DNA from: an uncultured Bacilli bacterium | Lineage (GTDB): Bacteria; Bacillota_I; Bacilli_A; RF39; UBA660 | Length of the DNA stretch: 8,028 bases | NCBI GenBank assembly: GCA_910587325.1 | Contig: CAJUKB010000026.1 | Span: forward strand, 1-8,028 | Direction of reading: 5' to 3' | In this document: positions 1-6,004 of the stretch, in pieces | Layout of the letters: every line of letters begins with the position of its first letter | Numbering within the stretch: the first letter of the stretch is position 1 | Notes under the pieces: generated by a model | What the model saw: only the letters and a program-made list of their open reading frames with translations | What the model was told of the DNA's origin: nothing | The model's database searches: none | Translations under genes and position numbers: made by a program

Positions 1-63
1 ACTTGGTAGAGCACTTGGTTTGGGACCAAGGGGTTGCAGGTTCAAATCCTGTCTTCCCGACCA
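1..63 (+). tRNA. tRNA-Pro (anticodon UGG), 5' end outside the window
   Basis: This is the 3' part of a tRNA gene; the window opens in the D loop. The anticodon stem CTTGG (14-18) pairs with CCAAG (26-30). The 7-base loop TTTGGGA gives anticodon TGG at 21-23, which reads proline codons. The T arm follows (GCAGG, loop TTCAAAT, CCTGT). The 3' acceptor strand CTTCCCG, discriminator A and an encoded CCA end at 63. The missing 5' acceptor strand should read CGGGAAG. It may be the last gene of a tRNA cluster, because a terminator follows directly. Confidence 0.96.
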
Positions 64-76
64 TTTATGAATATTG

Positions 77-108
77 AAAGATATCTATATTAAGATGTCT
101 TTTTTTAT
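77..108 (+). terminator. Intrinsic terminator of the tRNA transcript
   Basis: AAAGATATC (77-85) pairs with GATGTCTTT (94-102) with one G-U wobble and an 8-base loop. A T-run continues to 107. It lies 14 bases after the tRNA CCA. Confidence 0.8.
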
Positions 109-323
109 TGCAAATCCTTAGTATAAAAGAATATGCATAATGGAATTAGATTTTTATAGGATTAAATAATTTCTTCCTATTATTTTAAAACTAGAGCCTT
201 TATCGTGAATTTCACCTGTTTGATTTTTTCTAAAAATACCTATTTTAAATTTTTCCTTGTTCTAATAATATTAAAAATTGAATATCATAATATTTATACT
301 TTTTTCGTTAAAACAAATATATC
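109..323. other. AT-rich intergenic region without a supported gene
   Basis: No start codon with a plausible ribosome site is seen on either strand, and no RNA fold is evident. A 35-codon open stretch on the minus strand (261 down to 154) reads like protein, for example IFRKNQTGEIHDKG. It begins directly after a stop codon and has no start, so at most it is a gene remnant. A perfect inverted repeat, AAAACAA (310-316) and TTGTTTT (324-330), overlaps the -35 box of the next gene. Confidence 0.5.
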
Positions 324-352
324 TTGTTTTCATATTGAAATTATGGTATAAG
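324..352 (+). promoter_or_regulatory. SigA-type promoter of the small HTH-like gene, with overlapping dyad
   Basis: The -35 box TTGTTT (324-329), a 17-base spacer and the -10 box TATAAG (347-352) predict a transcript start near 359. The -35 box forms the right arm of the perfect dyad AAAACAA-N7-TTGTTTT (310-330), which could be an operator. The predicted start rules out ATG 356 as the translation start of the next gene. Confidence 0.6.
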
Positions 353-421
353 TAAATGGCCCAAAAAGAAAATAATATTAAAATTTTCAATCTCATAATA
401 GAGGAAAGGAAGGACAAAGTT

Positions 422-688
422 ATGACAAATATTTTTCTGTATTTTGAACAAGTTGTAAATGCGATTCATAAGGGAGTATTTAATGAAATGATGTCCTATT
501 GGCGTGATGGAACCGACAGAGCCATTATTTTTTATATGTATAATGAACAAGCAAGTATAGTTAAAGTAGCAGAAGACTTAGGATATGATGAAGATTTTAT
601 AAAAAAAAGGATAAATCGTATAGTGTCTTATTATGATAGTCAATACGAATTTCAAAATCATGAATCTTTTTCTAGAAGAGGAAGATAA
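422..688 (+). CDS. Small helix-turn-helix-like protein, unknown function (88 aa)
   Basis: I do not recognise this protein. The chosen start ATG 422 follows the purine-rich SD stretch GAGGAAAGGAAGG (401-413) at good spacing. The in-frame ATG at 356 lies upstream of the predicted transcript start. Residues 32-71 look like a helix-turn-helix similar to sigma region 4. A helix around DRAIIFYMY is followed by SIVKVAEDLGY and then the possible recognition helix DEDFIKKRINRIVSYY. The N-terminus (MTNIFLYFEQVVNAI) is amphipathic, and the basic tail ends SRRGR. No signal peptide or membrane segment is seen. The gene is a single unit with its own promoter and terminator. A small DNA-binding regulator is an inference from the fold-like pattern only. 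Confidence 0.75.
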   Translation: MTNIFLYFEQVVNAIHKGVFNEMMSYWRDGTDRAIIFYMYNEQASIVKVAEDLGYDEDFIKKRINRIVSYYDSQYEFQNHESFSRRGR

Positions 689-702
689 TTTTTTTTATTT
701 TT
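664..702 (+). terminator. Intrinsic terminator overlapping the end of the small HTH-like gene
   Basis: ATCTTTTTC (664-672) pairs with GAGGAAGAT (678-686), 9 bp with two G-U wobbles and loop TAGAA. AA and a long T-rich run follow. The stem encodes the last residues of the protein, and the stop codon lies between the stem and the T-run. Confidence 0.65.
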
Positions 703-737
703 GGAATAATTTTCATAGTCAAATTCCCTATCTTTTT

Positions 738-766
738 TTGCTATTTATCCTTAGTTATAGTATACT
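738..766 (+). promoter_or_regulatory. SigA-type promoter of the phosphoketolase gene
   Basis: The -35 box TTGCTA (738-743), a 17-base spacer and the -10 box TATACT (761-766) place the transcript start near 773, only about 17 bases before the ATG. The SD is modest (AGGG, 778-781). No catabolite-response-like site was evident. Confidence 0.7.
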
Positions 767-789
767 AATAACAGAATAGGGTTGATAAA

Positions 790-3168
790 ATGCGAGATAA
801 AACATTGTCTAAAGAGATGTTACAAAAAATAGATGGATATTTTAGGGCAGCAAATTATTTAAGCGTTGCTCAGTTGTATTTAAAAGATAATCCTTTATTA
901 CAAAGAGAACTAACATATGATGATATTAAAACAAAATTAGTAGGGCATTGGGGTACTGTACCTGGACAAAACTTTGCATACGTACACTTGAATCGTGTGA
1001 TTAAGAAATATAATTTGAATATGATTTATGTATGTGGTCCAGGACATGGTGGACAAGCTGTTGTATCCAACACTTACTTGGAAGGAAGTTATACAGAATT
1101 TTATCCTGAAATTACAGAAGATGTAGAAGGATTAAAAAAGCTATGTAAACAATTTAGCTTTCCGAAGGGGATTGGATCTCACGCTACACCAGAAACTCCA
1201 GGTTCAATTAATGAAGGTGGAGAACTTGGATATAGTTTATTTCATGCCTTTGGAGCTGTTTTTGACAATCCTAGTTTAATTGCAGCATGTGTGATAGGGG
1301 ATGGAGAAGCTGAAACAGGACCTCTTGCTACTAGTTGGCATTCCAATAAATTTTTAAATCCCATTACGGATGGAGCTGTTTTACCAATTTTGCATTTAAA
1401 TGGATATAAAATTTCCAATCCCACAGTTTTTTCTCGTATAAGTGATATGGAGTTAGACGCATTCTTACGCGGTTGTGGATGGGAGCCATTCTATGTAAGT
1501 GGAGATGAACCATTTAAAATGCATGAAGATATGGCAACGGTTATGGATACAGTCATTGAAAAAATCAAAGAAATCCAAAACCATGCACGTAAAAAAAATA
1601 TTTCAGAACGTGCTATATGGCCGATGATTGTCATGCGCACTCCAAAAGGATGGACGGGACCAAAAGAAATCGATGGTAAAAAAATAGAAGGAAGCTTTCG
1701 GGCACACCAAATCCCAATTGAAGTAACGGAAAAACATCCTGAGAGTTTAAAACGTTTAGAAGAATGGCTTAGAAGTTATCATCCTGAAGAATTGTTTAAT
1801 AAAGATGGCAGTTTAAAGAAAACCTATAAAGACTTGGCTCCGGTAAGTTACCAAAGAATGGGGTCTAATCCTCATGCCAATGGTGGGTTGTTAACTATTC
1901 CATTAAAACTTCCGAATTTCAGAGAATATGGAGTTAAAGTTACAAAACCTGGGAGTGAGATTGCCCAAGATATGACAGAACTTGGATGCTACATCAAAGA
2001 TTTAATTTCTTTGAATGCAGAAAAAAGAAACTTTCGTATTTTTGGACCGGATGAAGCCTTATCTAATCGTTTAAACCATGTCTTTGAAGTAACAGATAGA
2101 AAATGGAATACAAAAATTTTAAAAAACGATGAATTTTTAGAAAATGATGGAGTAGTCATGGATTCCTTTTTGTCCGAGCATGCTTGTGAAGGATGGTTAG
2201 AAGGGTACTTATTAACCGGTAGACATGGATTCTTTCATAGTTATGAAGCATTCGTTCGCGTTGTAGACTCTATGGTTAGTCAGCATGCAAAATGGCTTAA
2301 GATGGCTTCGGATGTTTCATGGCGAAAGGAAATTCCTTCTTTAAATATTCTTTTAACAAGTCATGTATGGCAACAAGATCATAATGGATATACCCATCAA
2401 GACCCGGGTTTCTTAAATCATATTATGACGAAGAAAGCAAGCATTGTTCGTGCTTATTTGCCACCAGATGCGAATACTTTGATTTCTTGTTTTGACCATG
2501 TGATGCAAACCAAAAACTATGTCAATGTGATTATTGCTAGTAAGCATCCAACTCCACAATGGCTTACAATGAAAGAAGCCGAAATGCATTGTGCAAAAGG
2601 AATTGGAATATGGGGATTTGCTAGTAACGATAAAGGCGTTGAACCAGATATCGTTATGGCTACTTGTGGAAACATGCCAACATTAGAAGGACTTGCTGCT
2701 GTAAGTATTTTAAGGAAATATATCCCTGAATTAAAGGTGCGTTTTGTTAATGTTGTAGATTTAATGAAAATCCAGTCAGAATCTTTACATCCTCATGGAT
2801 TATCCGATAAGGATTACGATATGATTTTTACAAAAGACAAACCAATTATTTTTGCTTTTCATGGTTATGCAAACTTAATCCATGAGCTTACGTATCGACG
2901 TAATAATAAAAACTTACATGTTCGAGGATATAACGAGGAAGGAAGTATTACTACATCCTTTGATATGCGTGTATTAAATCAAGTAGATAGATTTAATTTA
3001 GTATTGCTTGCTTTAAAACATTTGCCTGAATTTGCAAGTAAGGGTGCTTATCTAGCTGAGTATTGTAAAGATATGCTTGTGAAACACGCAGAGTACATTA
3101 AAGAATATGGTGTAGATATGCCTGAGATTCAAGAATGGTCTTGGGAAAATAGTATGAAAAAAATTTGA
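790..3168 (+). CDS. xfp: Phosphoketolase (xylulose-5-phosphate/fructose-6-phosphate), full length
   Basis: This thiamine-diphosphate enzyme is cytosolic. It splits xylulose 5-phosphate (often also fructose 6-phosphate) with phosphate into acetyl phosphate plus glyceraldehyde 3-phosphate (or erythrose 4-phosphate). At 792 residues it has the family's usual length. Visible family motifs are GHWGTVPGQNFAYVHLNR (52-69), GPGHGG (83-88), GSHATPETPGSINEGGELGY (129-148), the cofactor/Mg motif GDGEAETGPL (170-179) with LNGYKISNPT (203-212), FRAHQIP (303-309), SEHACEGWLEGYLLTGRHG (462-480) and QQDHNGYTHQDPG (528-540). The conserved histidines of these motifs (H53, H86, H131, H306, H536) and E467 are all present, so the enzyme should be active. 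It is transcribed alone and supports heterofermentative or bifid-shunt-like metabolism. Whether it prefers xylulose or fructose phosphate cannot be read here. Confidence 0.97.
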   Translation: MRDKTLSKEMLQKIDGYFRAANYLSVAQLYLKDNPLLQRELTYDDIKTKLVGHWGTVPGQNFAYVHLNRVIKKYNLNMIYVCGPGHGGQAVVSNTYLEGSYTEFYPEITEDVEGLKKLCKQFSFPKGIGSHATPETPGSINEGGELGYSLFHAFGAVFDNPSLIAACVIGDGEAETGPLATSWHSNKFLNPITDGAVLPILHLNGYKISNPTVFSRISDMELDAFLRGCGWEPFYVSGDEPFKMHEDMATVMDTVIEKIKEIQNHARKKNISERAIWPMIVMRTPKGWTGPKEIDGKKIEGSFRAHQIPIEVTEKHPESLKRLEEWLRSYHPEELFNKDGSLKKTYKDLAPVSYQRMGSNPHANGGLLTIPLKLPNFREYGVKVTKPGSEIAQDMTELGCYIKDLISLNAEKRNFRIFGPDEALSNRLNHVFEVTDRKWNTKILKNDEFLENDGVVMDSFLSEHACEGWLEGYLLTGRHGFFHSYEAFVRVVDSMVSQHAKWLKMASDVSWRKEIPSLNILLTSHVWQQDHNGYTHQDPGFLNHIMTKKASIVRAYLPPDANTLISCFDHVMQTKNYVNVIIASKHPTPQWLTMKEAEMHCAKGIGIWGFASNDKGVEPDIVMATCGNMPTLEGLAAVSILRKYIPELKVRFVNVVDLMKIQSESLHPHGLSDKDYDMIFTKDKPIIFAFHGYANLIHELTYRRNNKNLHVRGYNEEGSITTSFDMRVLNQVDRFNLVLLALKHLPEFASKGAYLAEYCKDMLVKHAEYIKEYGVDMPEIQEWSWENSMKKI

Positions 3169-3193
3169 TATCTTACTAATTTTGTTAAAGGTG

Positions 3194-3224
3194 AGTCCAA
3201 TTTGGTGAATTGGGCTTTTCTTTT
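3194..3224 (+). terminator. Strong intrinsic terminator of the phosphoketolase gene
   Basis: AGTCCAATT (3194-3202) pairs with AATTGGGCT (3208-3216), 9 bp with one wobble and loop TGGTG. It is followed by TTTTCTTTT and lies 26 bases after the stop codon. Confidence 0.9.
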
Positions 3225-3280
3225 GCCAAATGGAAGCCACAAAAGGACAAATTGGAGTATCAATTTGGAAAATTGATGAT

Positions 3281-3309
3281 TTGTAATTGTTTTTATTTTG
3301 TTATATATT
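3281..3309 (+). promoter_or_regulatory. Promoter of the small hydrophobic peptide mRNA
   Basis: The -35 box TTGTAA (3281-3286), a 17-base spacer and the -10 box TATATT (3304-3309) predict a start near G3316. The mRNA would then begin exactly with the 5' stem-loop GCGAGCA/TGTTTGC (3316-3336). A perfect 8-bp dyad (ATCAATTT-GGA-AAATTGAT, 3259-3277) sits directly upstream. Confidence 0.65.
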
Positions 3310-3365
3310 GACTTTGCGAGCAACATTGGTGTTTGCCACAAATTCTAAAAAGAAGGAGTGGTCGT

Positions 3366-3458
3366 ATGAAAAAAGCAGAACTACAGTGCCATTTAGAATT
3401 AAAACTACTTGTTGTAGTACTACTTGCGATAATAATTCTTTTAATCATCTTTAGATAG
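3366..3458 (+). CDS. 30-residue hydrophobic peptide, candidate type I toxin
   Basis: The peptide begins MKKAELQCHLELK. A single transmembrane segment fills residues 14-29 (Leu, Val, Ile-rich), and it ends in FR. The ATG has a near-perfect SD, AAGGAG (3353-3358), at 7 bases. The gene sits in a predicted mRNA of about 211 nt with a 5' stem-loop and long untranslated ends. A short antisense RNA is predicted to converge on it. These are the hallmarks of membrane-acting type I toxins such as Fst (33 aa), whose par locus has the same layout. The peptide itself does not look like Fst: it has no internal proline and no long polar C-terminal tail. The SD segment AGGAGTGG (3354-3361) can pair with CCATTTCCT (3500-3508) in the 3' part of the mRNA, which would hold translation down. 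Toxicity is inferred. It could also be an unrelated small membrane peptide. Confidence 0.7.
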   Translation: MKKAELQCHLELKLLVVVLLAIIILLIIFR

Positions 3459-3489
3459 AAATATCTTCGGGGGTTTGGTTACGAAGGGT

Positions 3490-3562
3490 TAAAAAAACAC
3501 CATTTCCTAAAAAGGAAAAGGTGTTTACCACAATAGGCAAGCACTTGTTGCTCGCTTAAACT
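3490..3562 (-). ncRNA. Predicted antisense RNA (RNA II-like antitoxin), about 73 nt
   Basis: The predicted RNA starts near 3562, from a -10 box TATAGT, and ends at the T-run near 3490. In order it contains the GCGAGCA/TGCTTGC hairpin, the segment TTGTGGTAAACACC complementary to the peptide mRNA leader, and a terminator hairpin complementary to that of the mRNA. Length, convergence, shared terminator and repeat placement match RNA II of par (about 65 nt). The function proposed is blocking ribosome access at 3353-3368. The main weakness is the lack of a clear -35 box. Confidence 0.6.
3491..3526. terminator. Shared terminator hairpin of the peptide mRNA and antisense RNA
   Basis: AAACACC (3495-3501) pairs with GGTGTTT (3520-3526), then TTTCCT (3503-3508) with AGGAAA (3513-3518), with one A-A mismatch and loop AAAA. 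On the minus strand it is followed by a 7-T run (3497-3491), a good intrinsic terminator for the antisense RNA. On the plus strand only TTT follows, so termination there is weaker. Confidence 0.8.
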
Positions 3563-3568
3563 AAGCTT

Positions 3569-3574
3569 ACTATA
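3569..3574 (-). promoter_or_regulatory. Possible -10 box of the antisense RNA
   Basis: TATAGT on the minus strand matches TATAAT at 5 of 6 positions and lies about 14 bases before the GCGAGCA hairpin. No convincing -35 hexamer is visible at 16-18 bases upstream. Confidence 0.4.
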
Positions 3575-3642
3575 TGTTTTTATAAAAGTAAAGAAGATTT
3601 GCAAGAGAAGATTCTGAATATTTAGAAGAAATAGCAGAAATC

Positions 3643-3679
3643 AAAAAAATAGAACAATGATTAATGTATTATTGTTCTA
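3643..3679 (-). terminator. Intrinsic terminator of the cold-shock gene, containing its stop codon
   Basis: On the minus strand TAGAACAAT (3679-3671) pairs with ATTGTTCTA (3658-3650), a perfect 9-bp stem with a 12-base loop, followed by seven Ts (3649-3643). The stem encodes the last residues (VEQ), and the TAA stop lies at the base of the loop. Confidence 0.85.
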
Positions 3680-3872
3680 CTTTTCTTGTATTGACAGCTT
3701 GAAATCCTTTTGCTGTTTCAATTAAATCAAATTCCACTTCTTCATCTTTTTTTAGTGTTTTATATCCATCTAGCTTAATAGAAGAATAGTGTACGAAAAT
3801 ATCTTCTTTATCGGTATATTTGATGAAACCATAGCCTTTTTCATCTTTAAACCATTTGACTCTACTACGCAA
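3669..3872 (-). CDS. Cold-shock domain protein (CspA family), TTG start
   Basis: This is a single cold-shock domain that binds single-stranded RNA/DNA and acts as an RNA chaperone in the cytoplasm. From TTG 3872 it is 67 residues, the family's standard size, starting MRSRVKWF like other CspA proteins. RNP1 is KGYGFI (12-17) and RNP2 is DIFVHYSSI (24-32). The usual phenylalanine in RNP1 (GFGFI) is Tyr14, a mild change that keeps an aromatic. A GTG at 3884 gives 71 residues, but GAGGTG (3887-3882), the only good SD, overlaps it. The same SD is spaced 9 bases from TTG 3872. The predicted leader is short, about 29 bases, so the long cold-sensing leader of E. coli cspA is absent. It lies downstream of the sensor kinase on the same strand but has its own promoter. 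Confidence 0.9.
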   Translation of the reverse strand: MRSRVKWFKDEKGYGFIKYTDKEDIFVHYSSIKLDGYKTLKKDEEVEFDLIETAKGFQAVNTRKVEQ

Positions 3873-3907
3873 ACTCTCTTGCACCTCACTTTCATCTTAC
3901 CCATAAT

Positions 3908-3935
3908 AGCATAGAAAAAATGAATTTTTTGTCGA
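3908..3935 (-). promoter_or_regulatory. Promoter of the cold-shock gene
   Basis: On the minus strand TCGACA (3935-3930), a 16-base spacer and TATGCT (3913-3908) predict a transcript start near 3901. No T-tracted terminator separates it from the kinase gene. A short palindrome, GTTACT-AA-AGTAAC (3983-3970), covers the kinase stop codon without a T-run, so some readthrough into the cold-shock gene is possible. Confidence 0.5.
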
Positions 3936-3970
3936 AAAAGGAGATTTGGTTCATTTGCGGTGGAAATTGG

Positions 3971-5239
3971 TTACTTTAGTAACTGAATTGAAATTTTTTG
4001 GATAAAAAAGTTCTCAAAAATACTTGTTTCTTTTGTAAACTTATCATGATGTTTGATTTCGTCATTTAAAATGAAAAGTCCATACCCTCTGTTTTTTCCT
4101 TTTGTACTATAACCTTTTTCTTCCATTTGCTCAATGTTAATCGATTTAAATGTATTAGCAAGAAGAATGACAATACTATTCTTTTCTTTATACATTTGAA
4201 AACTTGCCATTTTATTTTTGCTTTCTAAAGAAGCTTCTATAGCGTTATCAAATAAAATACCCATAATTGTATTTAAGGAATTCCTTTCGCTTGGAGTTAG
4301 AAATTCTTTTTTTAAATTTGCTATGTCTTCGGCAATATAGACTTCTACATCTATATGAAGTTCTTTCATTTTTAAAAGTTTAAAATTGATTAATCCTTTA
4401 ATTCCTGTAATTGGAATTGATTTAATTTCTATGAGCCAACGATAATTGTTTATCGCTTTTTCTTGTAAAATATTATCTATATAAGAATGAATTTCTTTGT
4501 TTTTTTGATTTGTCATACTCTTTATGATAATCAATTGGTTTTTATATTCATGTGAAAAACTTTTGTATTCCATTAGTAAATTTTCAGTGAATTCGGTGTA
4601 TTCTATTGTTTTATTTAAATTTAATTGTAATAATCTCGTTTTTTCCTTTTCTCTTAATAAAAGCAATGTCATATTAAATAGTATAATAAAAAGGAATGAG
4701 AATAGATAATAAAATTCTAAAGAAAGATTATATCTTGCAAGTCGAATTGCTAAAATATAGAACAAAGTTAAATTGGTTAGAAGATATTTGGGTATAACTT
4801 TTTTGTTTGTGAAAAAGAAAGCTTTTGTTAAATGTTCTTTTAATGGTTCTTTAAAGAAAAAAGCAGTAAGGAAAGTTAAGAACATAGAAAATAGGTAGAT
4901 AATAATTAAAGAAGGAATTCGTATATGAAATAAACTTAAAGTGATGTAAAATAATGCTTCAAAAGAAAAGCAAATTAAAAATAGAATCATTCCTAAAAAG
5001 AGTAAATTATGAAAATATGTATGAAAAGAAAGCCTTAAAAAGCAAAACAATAAAGTGATGTATATGAAGAAGAACAACAAAGGAATGTTGTAATGAAAAT
5101 TGATTCCTTGTAAAAAACTAAAAAGAAAAAATAATAAAATTCTATTTCGTCTTTTCCCTTTCTTTTGAAAACAAAACGAGGCGATTAAATAAATAGAAAA
5201 AGTTATTCCTGTTCCCAAAAGCAAATTATACAATGTCAT
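3971..5239 (-). CDS. AgrC-like sensor histidine kinase (GHKL, HPK10-type)
   Basis: This membrane sensor kinase (422 aa) should phosphorylate the LytTR regulator encoded just upstream. The N-terminal half (about residues 4-196) is very hydrophobic, with roughly six or seven transmembrane segments, as in AgrC-type peptide receptors. A linker helix follows (197-225), then the phosphoacceptor motif SFSHEYKNQLIIIKSM with His230. The ATPase has the N box GILFDNAIEAS (327-337, Asn332) and the glycine box GYSTKGKNRGYGL (376-388). The ATG follows GGGG at 7 bases and overlaps the regulator's end by 14 bases, so the two are translationally coupled. The signal is unknown: no AgrD-like peptide or AgrB-like protease gene is in the window. 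Bacteriocin or autoinducer peptide sensing is a family-based guess. Confidence 0.92.
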   Translation of the reverse strand: MTLYNLLLGTGITFSIYLIASFCFQKKGKRRNRILLFFLFSFLQGINFHYNIPLLFFFIYITLLFCFLRLSFHTYFHNLLFLGMILFLICFSFEALFYITLSLFHIRIPSLIIIYLFSMFLTFLTAFFFKEPLKEHLTKAFFFTNKKVIPKYLLTNLTLFYILAIRLARYNLSLEFYYLFSFLFIILFNMTLLLLREKEKTRLLQLNLNKTIEYTEFTENLLMEYKSFSHEYKNQLIIIKSMTNQKNKEIHSYIDNILQEKAINNYRWLIEIKSIPITGIKGLINFKLLKMKELHIDVEVYIAEDIANLKKEFLTPSERNSLNTIMGILFDNAIEASLESKNKMASFQMYKEKNSIVILLANTFKSINIEQMEEKGYSTKGKNRGYGLFILNDEIKHHDKFTKETSIFENFFIQKISIQLLK

Positions 5240-5969
5240 TTAGATACCCCTTTTCCATTTTTTCTTTTAATTTCTTTTTCTTGTTTCTAGCAAGCAAATG
5301 GATTTCATGGTTAGGAAATGTAATTGTATTACTCGAAAAATCCACGTGTGTTATATTTTGTAAATTCACAATACAACTTTGATGTGTTTTAAAAAAGCAA
5401 TATGCTGTTGTTAACTCGCATTCAAGATTCTTAATACTTTGTTTAATTTTGTATTTATCTGTTTTTGTGAAAATCGAAGTATAATTATTGTTTAACTCTT
5501 TTTCAAAGTATAAAATATCTTGATAGGGAATTTGGTAAAGTTCATTATCGTACATAAAATTAAACGATTTGTAATGGGAATGGATTCGTAAAGCAACAAC
5601 AATGGCAGAGCGAATATTTTCTTCTAATTCTTCACTTTTATCAATAAAGTCAAGCATGAGAACCTTGCTTGTAAATCCTTCTTCTTTAAAACAATTATGA
5701 GAAGTTATCATAATCATTTGGCTTGTCCAATCTCCTGTATTTCTTATTTCTCTTGCTAAATCAAGTCCGGATTTTCCTGGTACTTCCATATCCAAAAGAA
5801 AAATATTTTTGCCAATTAGACTTTCAATCTTTCTTTTCGCCTCTTTCGTATATTTATCAAATATTAAAATTTTGTATTTGTCTTCTTTTTGACCAATAAC
5901 ATTTAAAATTGCTTTTCTGTAGTGTTCTTGCCACTCTTTATTATCTTCGTAAATAATAAAATTAATCAT
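5226..5969 (-). CDS. LytTR-family response regulator (AgrA-like)
   Basis: This cytoplasmic two-component regulator has 247 aa. The receiver domain spans residues 1-120, with acidic residues YEDN (7-10), the phosphoacceptor Asp60 in FLLDMEVPG, the conserved switch region MIMITS (85-90) and Lys111 in FIDKS. A LytTR DNA-binding domain (about 140-245) includes ILYFEKELNN, FFKTHQSCIVNLQNI and HEIHLLARNKKKKLKEKM, which match the conserved LytTR pattern. ATG 5969 was chosen because AAAGGGTGAG lies 8 bases upstream. The longer ORF start at 6014 has no SD and would add 15 unusual residues before MINFIIYEDN. It is the first gene of the two-component operon, divergent from the zinc-ribbon gene, and probably autoregulated through sites upstream. 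Confidence 0.93.
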   Translation of the reverse strand: MINFIIYEDNKEWQEHYRKAILNVIGQKEDKYKILIFDKYTKEAKRKIESLIGKNIFLLDMEVPGKSGLDLAREIRNTGDWTSQMIMITSHNCFKEEGFTSKVLMLDFIDKSEELEENIRSAIVVALRIHSHYKSFNFMYDNELYQIPYQDILYFEKELNNNYTSIFTKTDKYKIKQSIKNLECELTTAYCFFKTHQSCIVNLQNITHVDFSSNTITFPNHEIHLLARNKKKKLKEKMEKGYLNDIV

Positions 5970-6004
5970 GAGAAACTCACCCTTTTTATTTAGCGCACTT
6001 AAAA

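Larger units (their letters stand above)
3328..3533. repeat. Direct repeat pair flanking the peptide gene (antisense pairing sites)
   Basis: GGTGTTTGCCACAA (3328-3341) recurs as GGTGTTTACCACAA (3520-3533), matching at 13 of 14 positions. The first copy is in the mRNA leader, 11 bases upstream of the SD. The second is transcribed on the minus strand within the predicted antisense RNA. The antisense copy TTGTGGTAAACACC can therefore pair with the leader over all 14 positions, counting one G-U. This matches the role of the direct repeats in enterococcal par. Confidence 0.8.
3316..3555. repeat. Inverted repeat giving both predicted RNAs the same 5' stem-loop
   Basis: The segment 3316-3337 and the reverse complement of 3536-3555 are near-identical: GCGAGCAACA, a short variable part, then TGYTTGCC. 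On the plus strand GCGAGCA (3316-3322) pairs with TGTTTGC (3330-3336) around loop ACATTGG. On the minus strand GCGAGCA (3555-3549) pairs with TGCTTGC (3543-3537) around loop ACAAG. Each convergent transcript would therefore carry a matching 7-bp hairpin near its 5' end. Confidence 0.75.

Noticed and set aside
356..421. Longer N-terminus of the small HTH-like gene from ATG 356
   Set aside because: It lies 4 bases after the predicted -10 box and upstream of the transcript start. ATG 422 has the SD.
1242..1424. Minus-strand frame inside the phosphoketolase gene
   Set aside because: It is a shadow of a highly conserved coding region, with no promoter or SD.
3366..3458. Hydrophobic peptide as the AgrD-like propeptide for the nearby kinase
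   Set aside because: No AgrB gene is present and the peptide lacks the charged C-terminal tail of AgrD. Separate terminators and opposite strands divide it from the kinase operon, and the antisense layout explains it better.
3592..3660. Plus-strand open stretch ending EYLEEIAEIKKIEQ before the cold-shock terminator
   Set aside because: It starts after a stop codon with no start codon or SD and overlaps the terminator palindrome, which itself yields the Ile-Glu-Gln-stop ending. It is at most a remnant.
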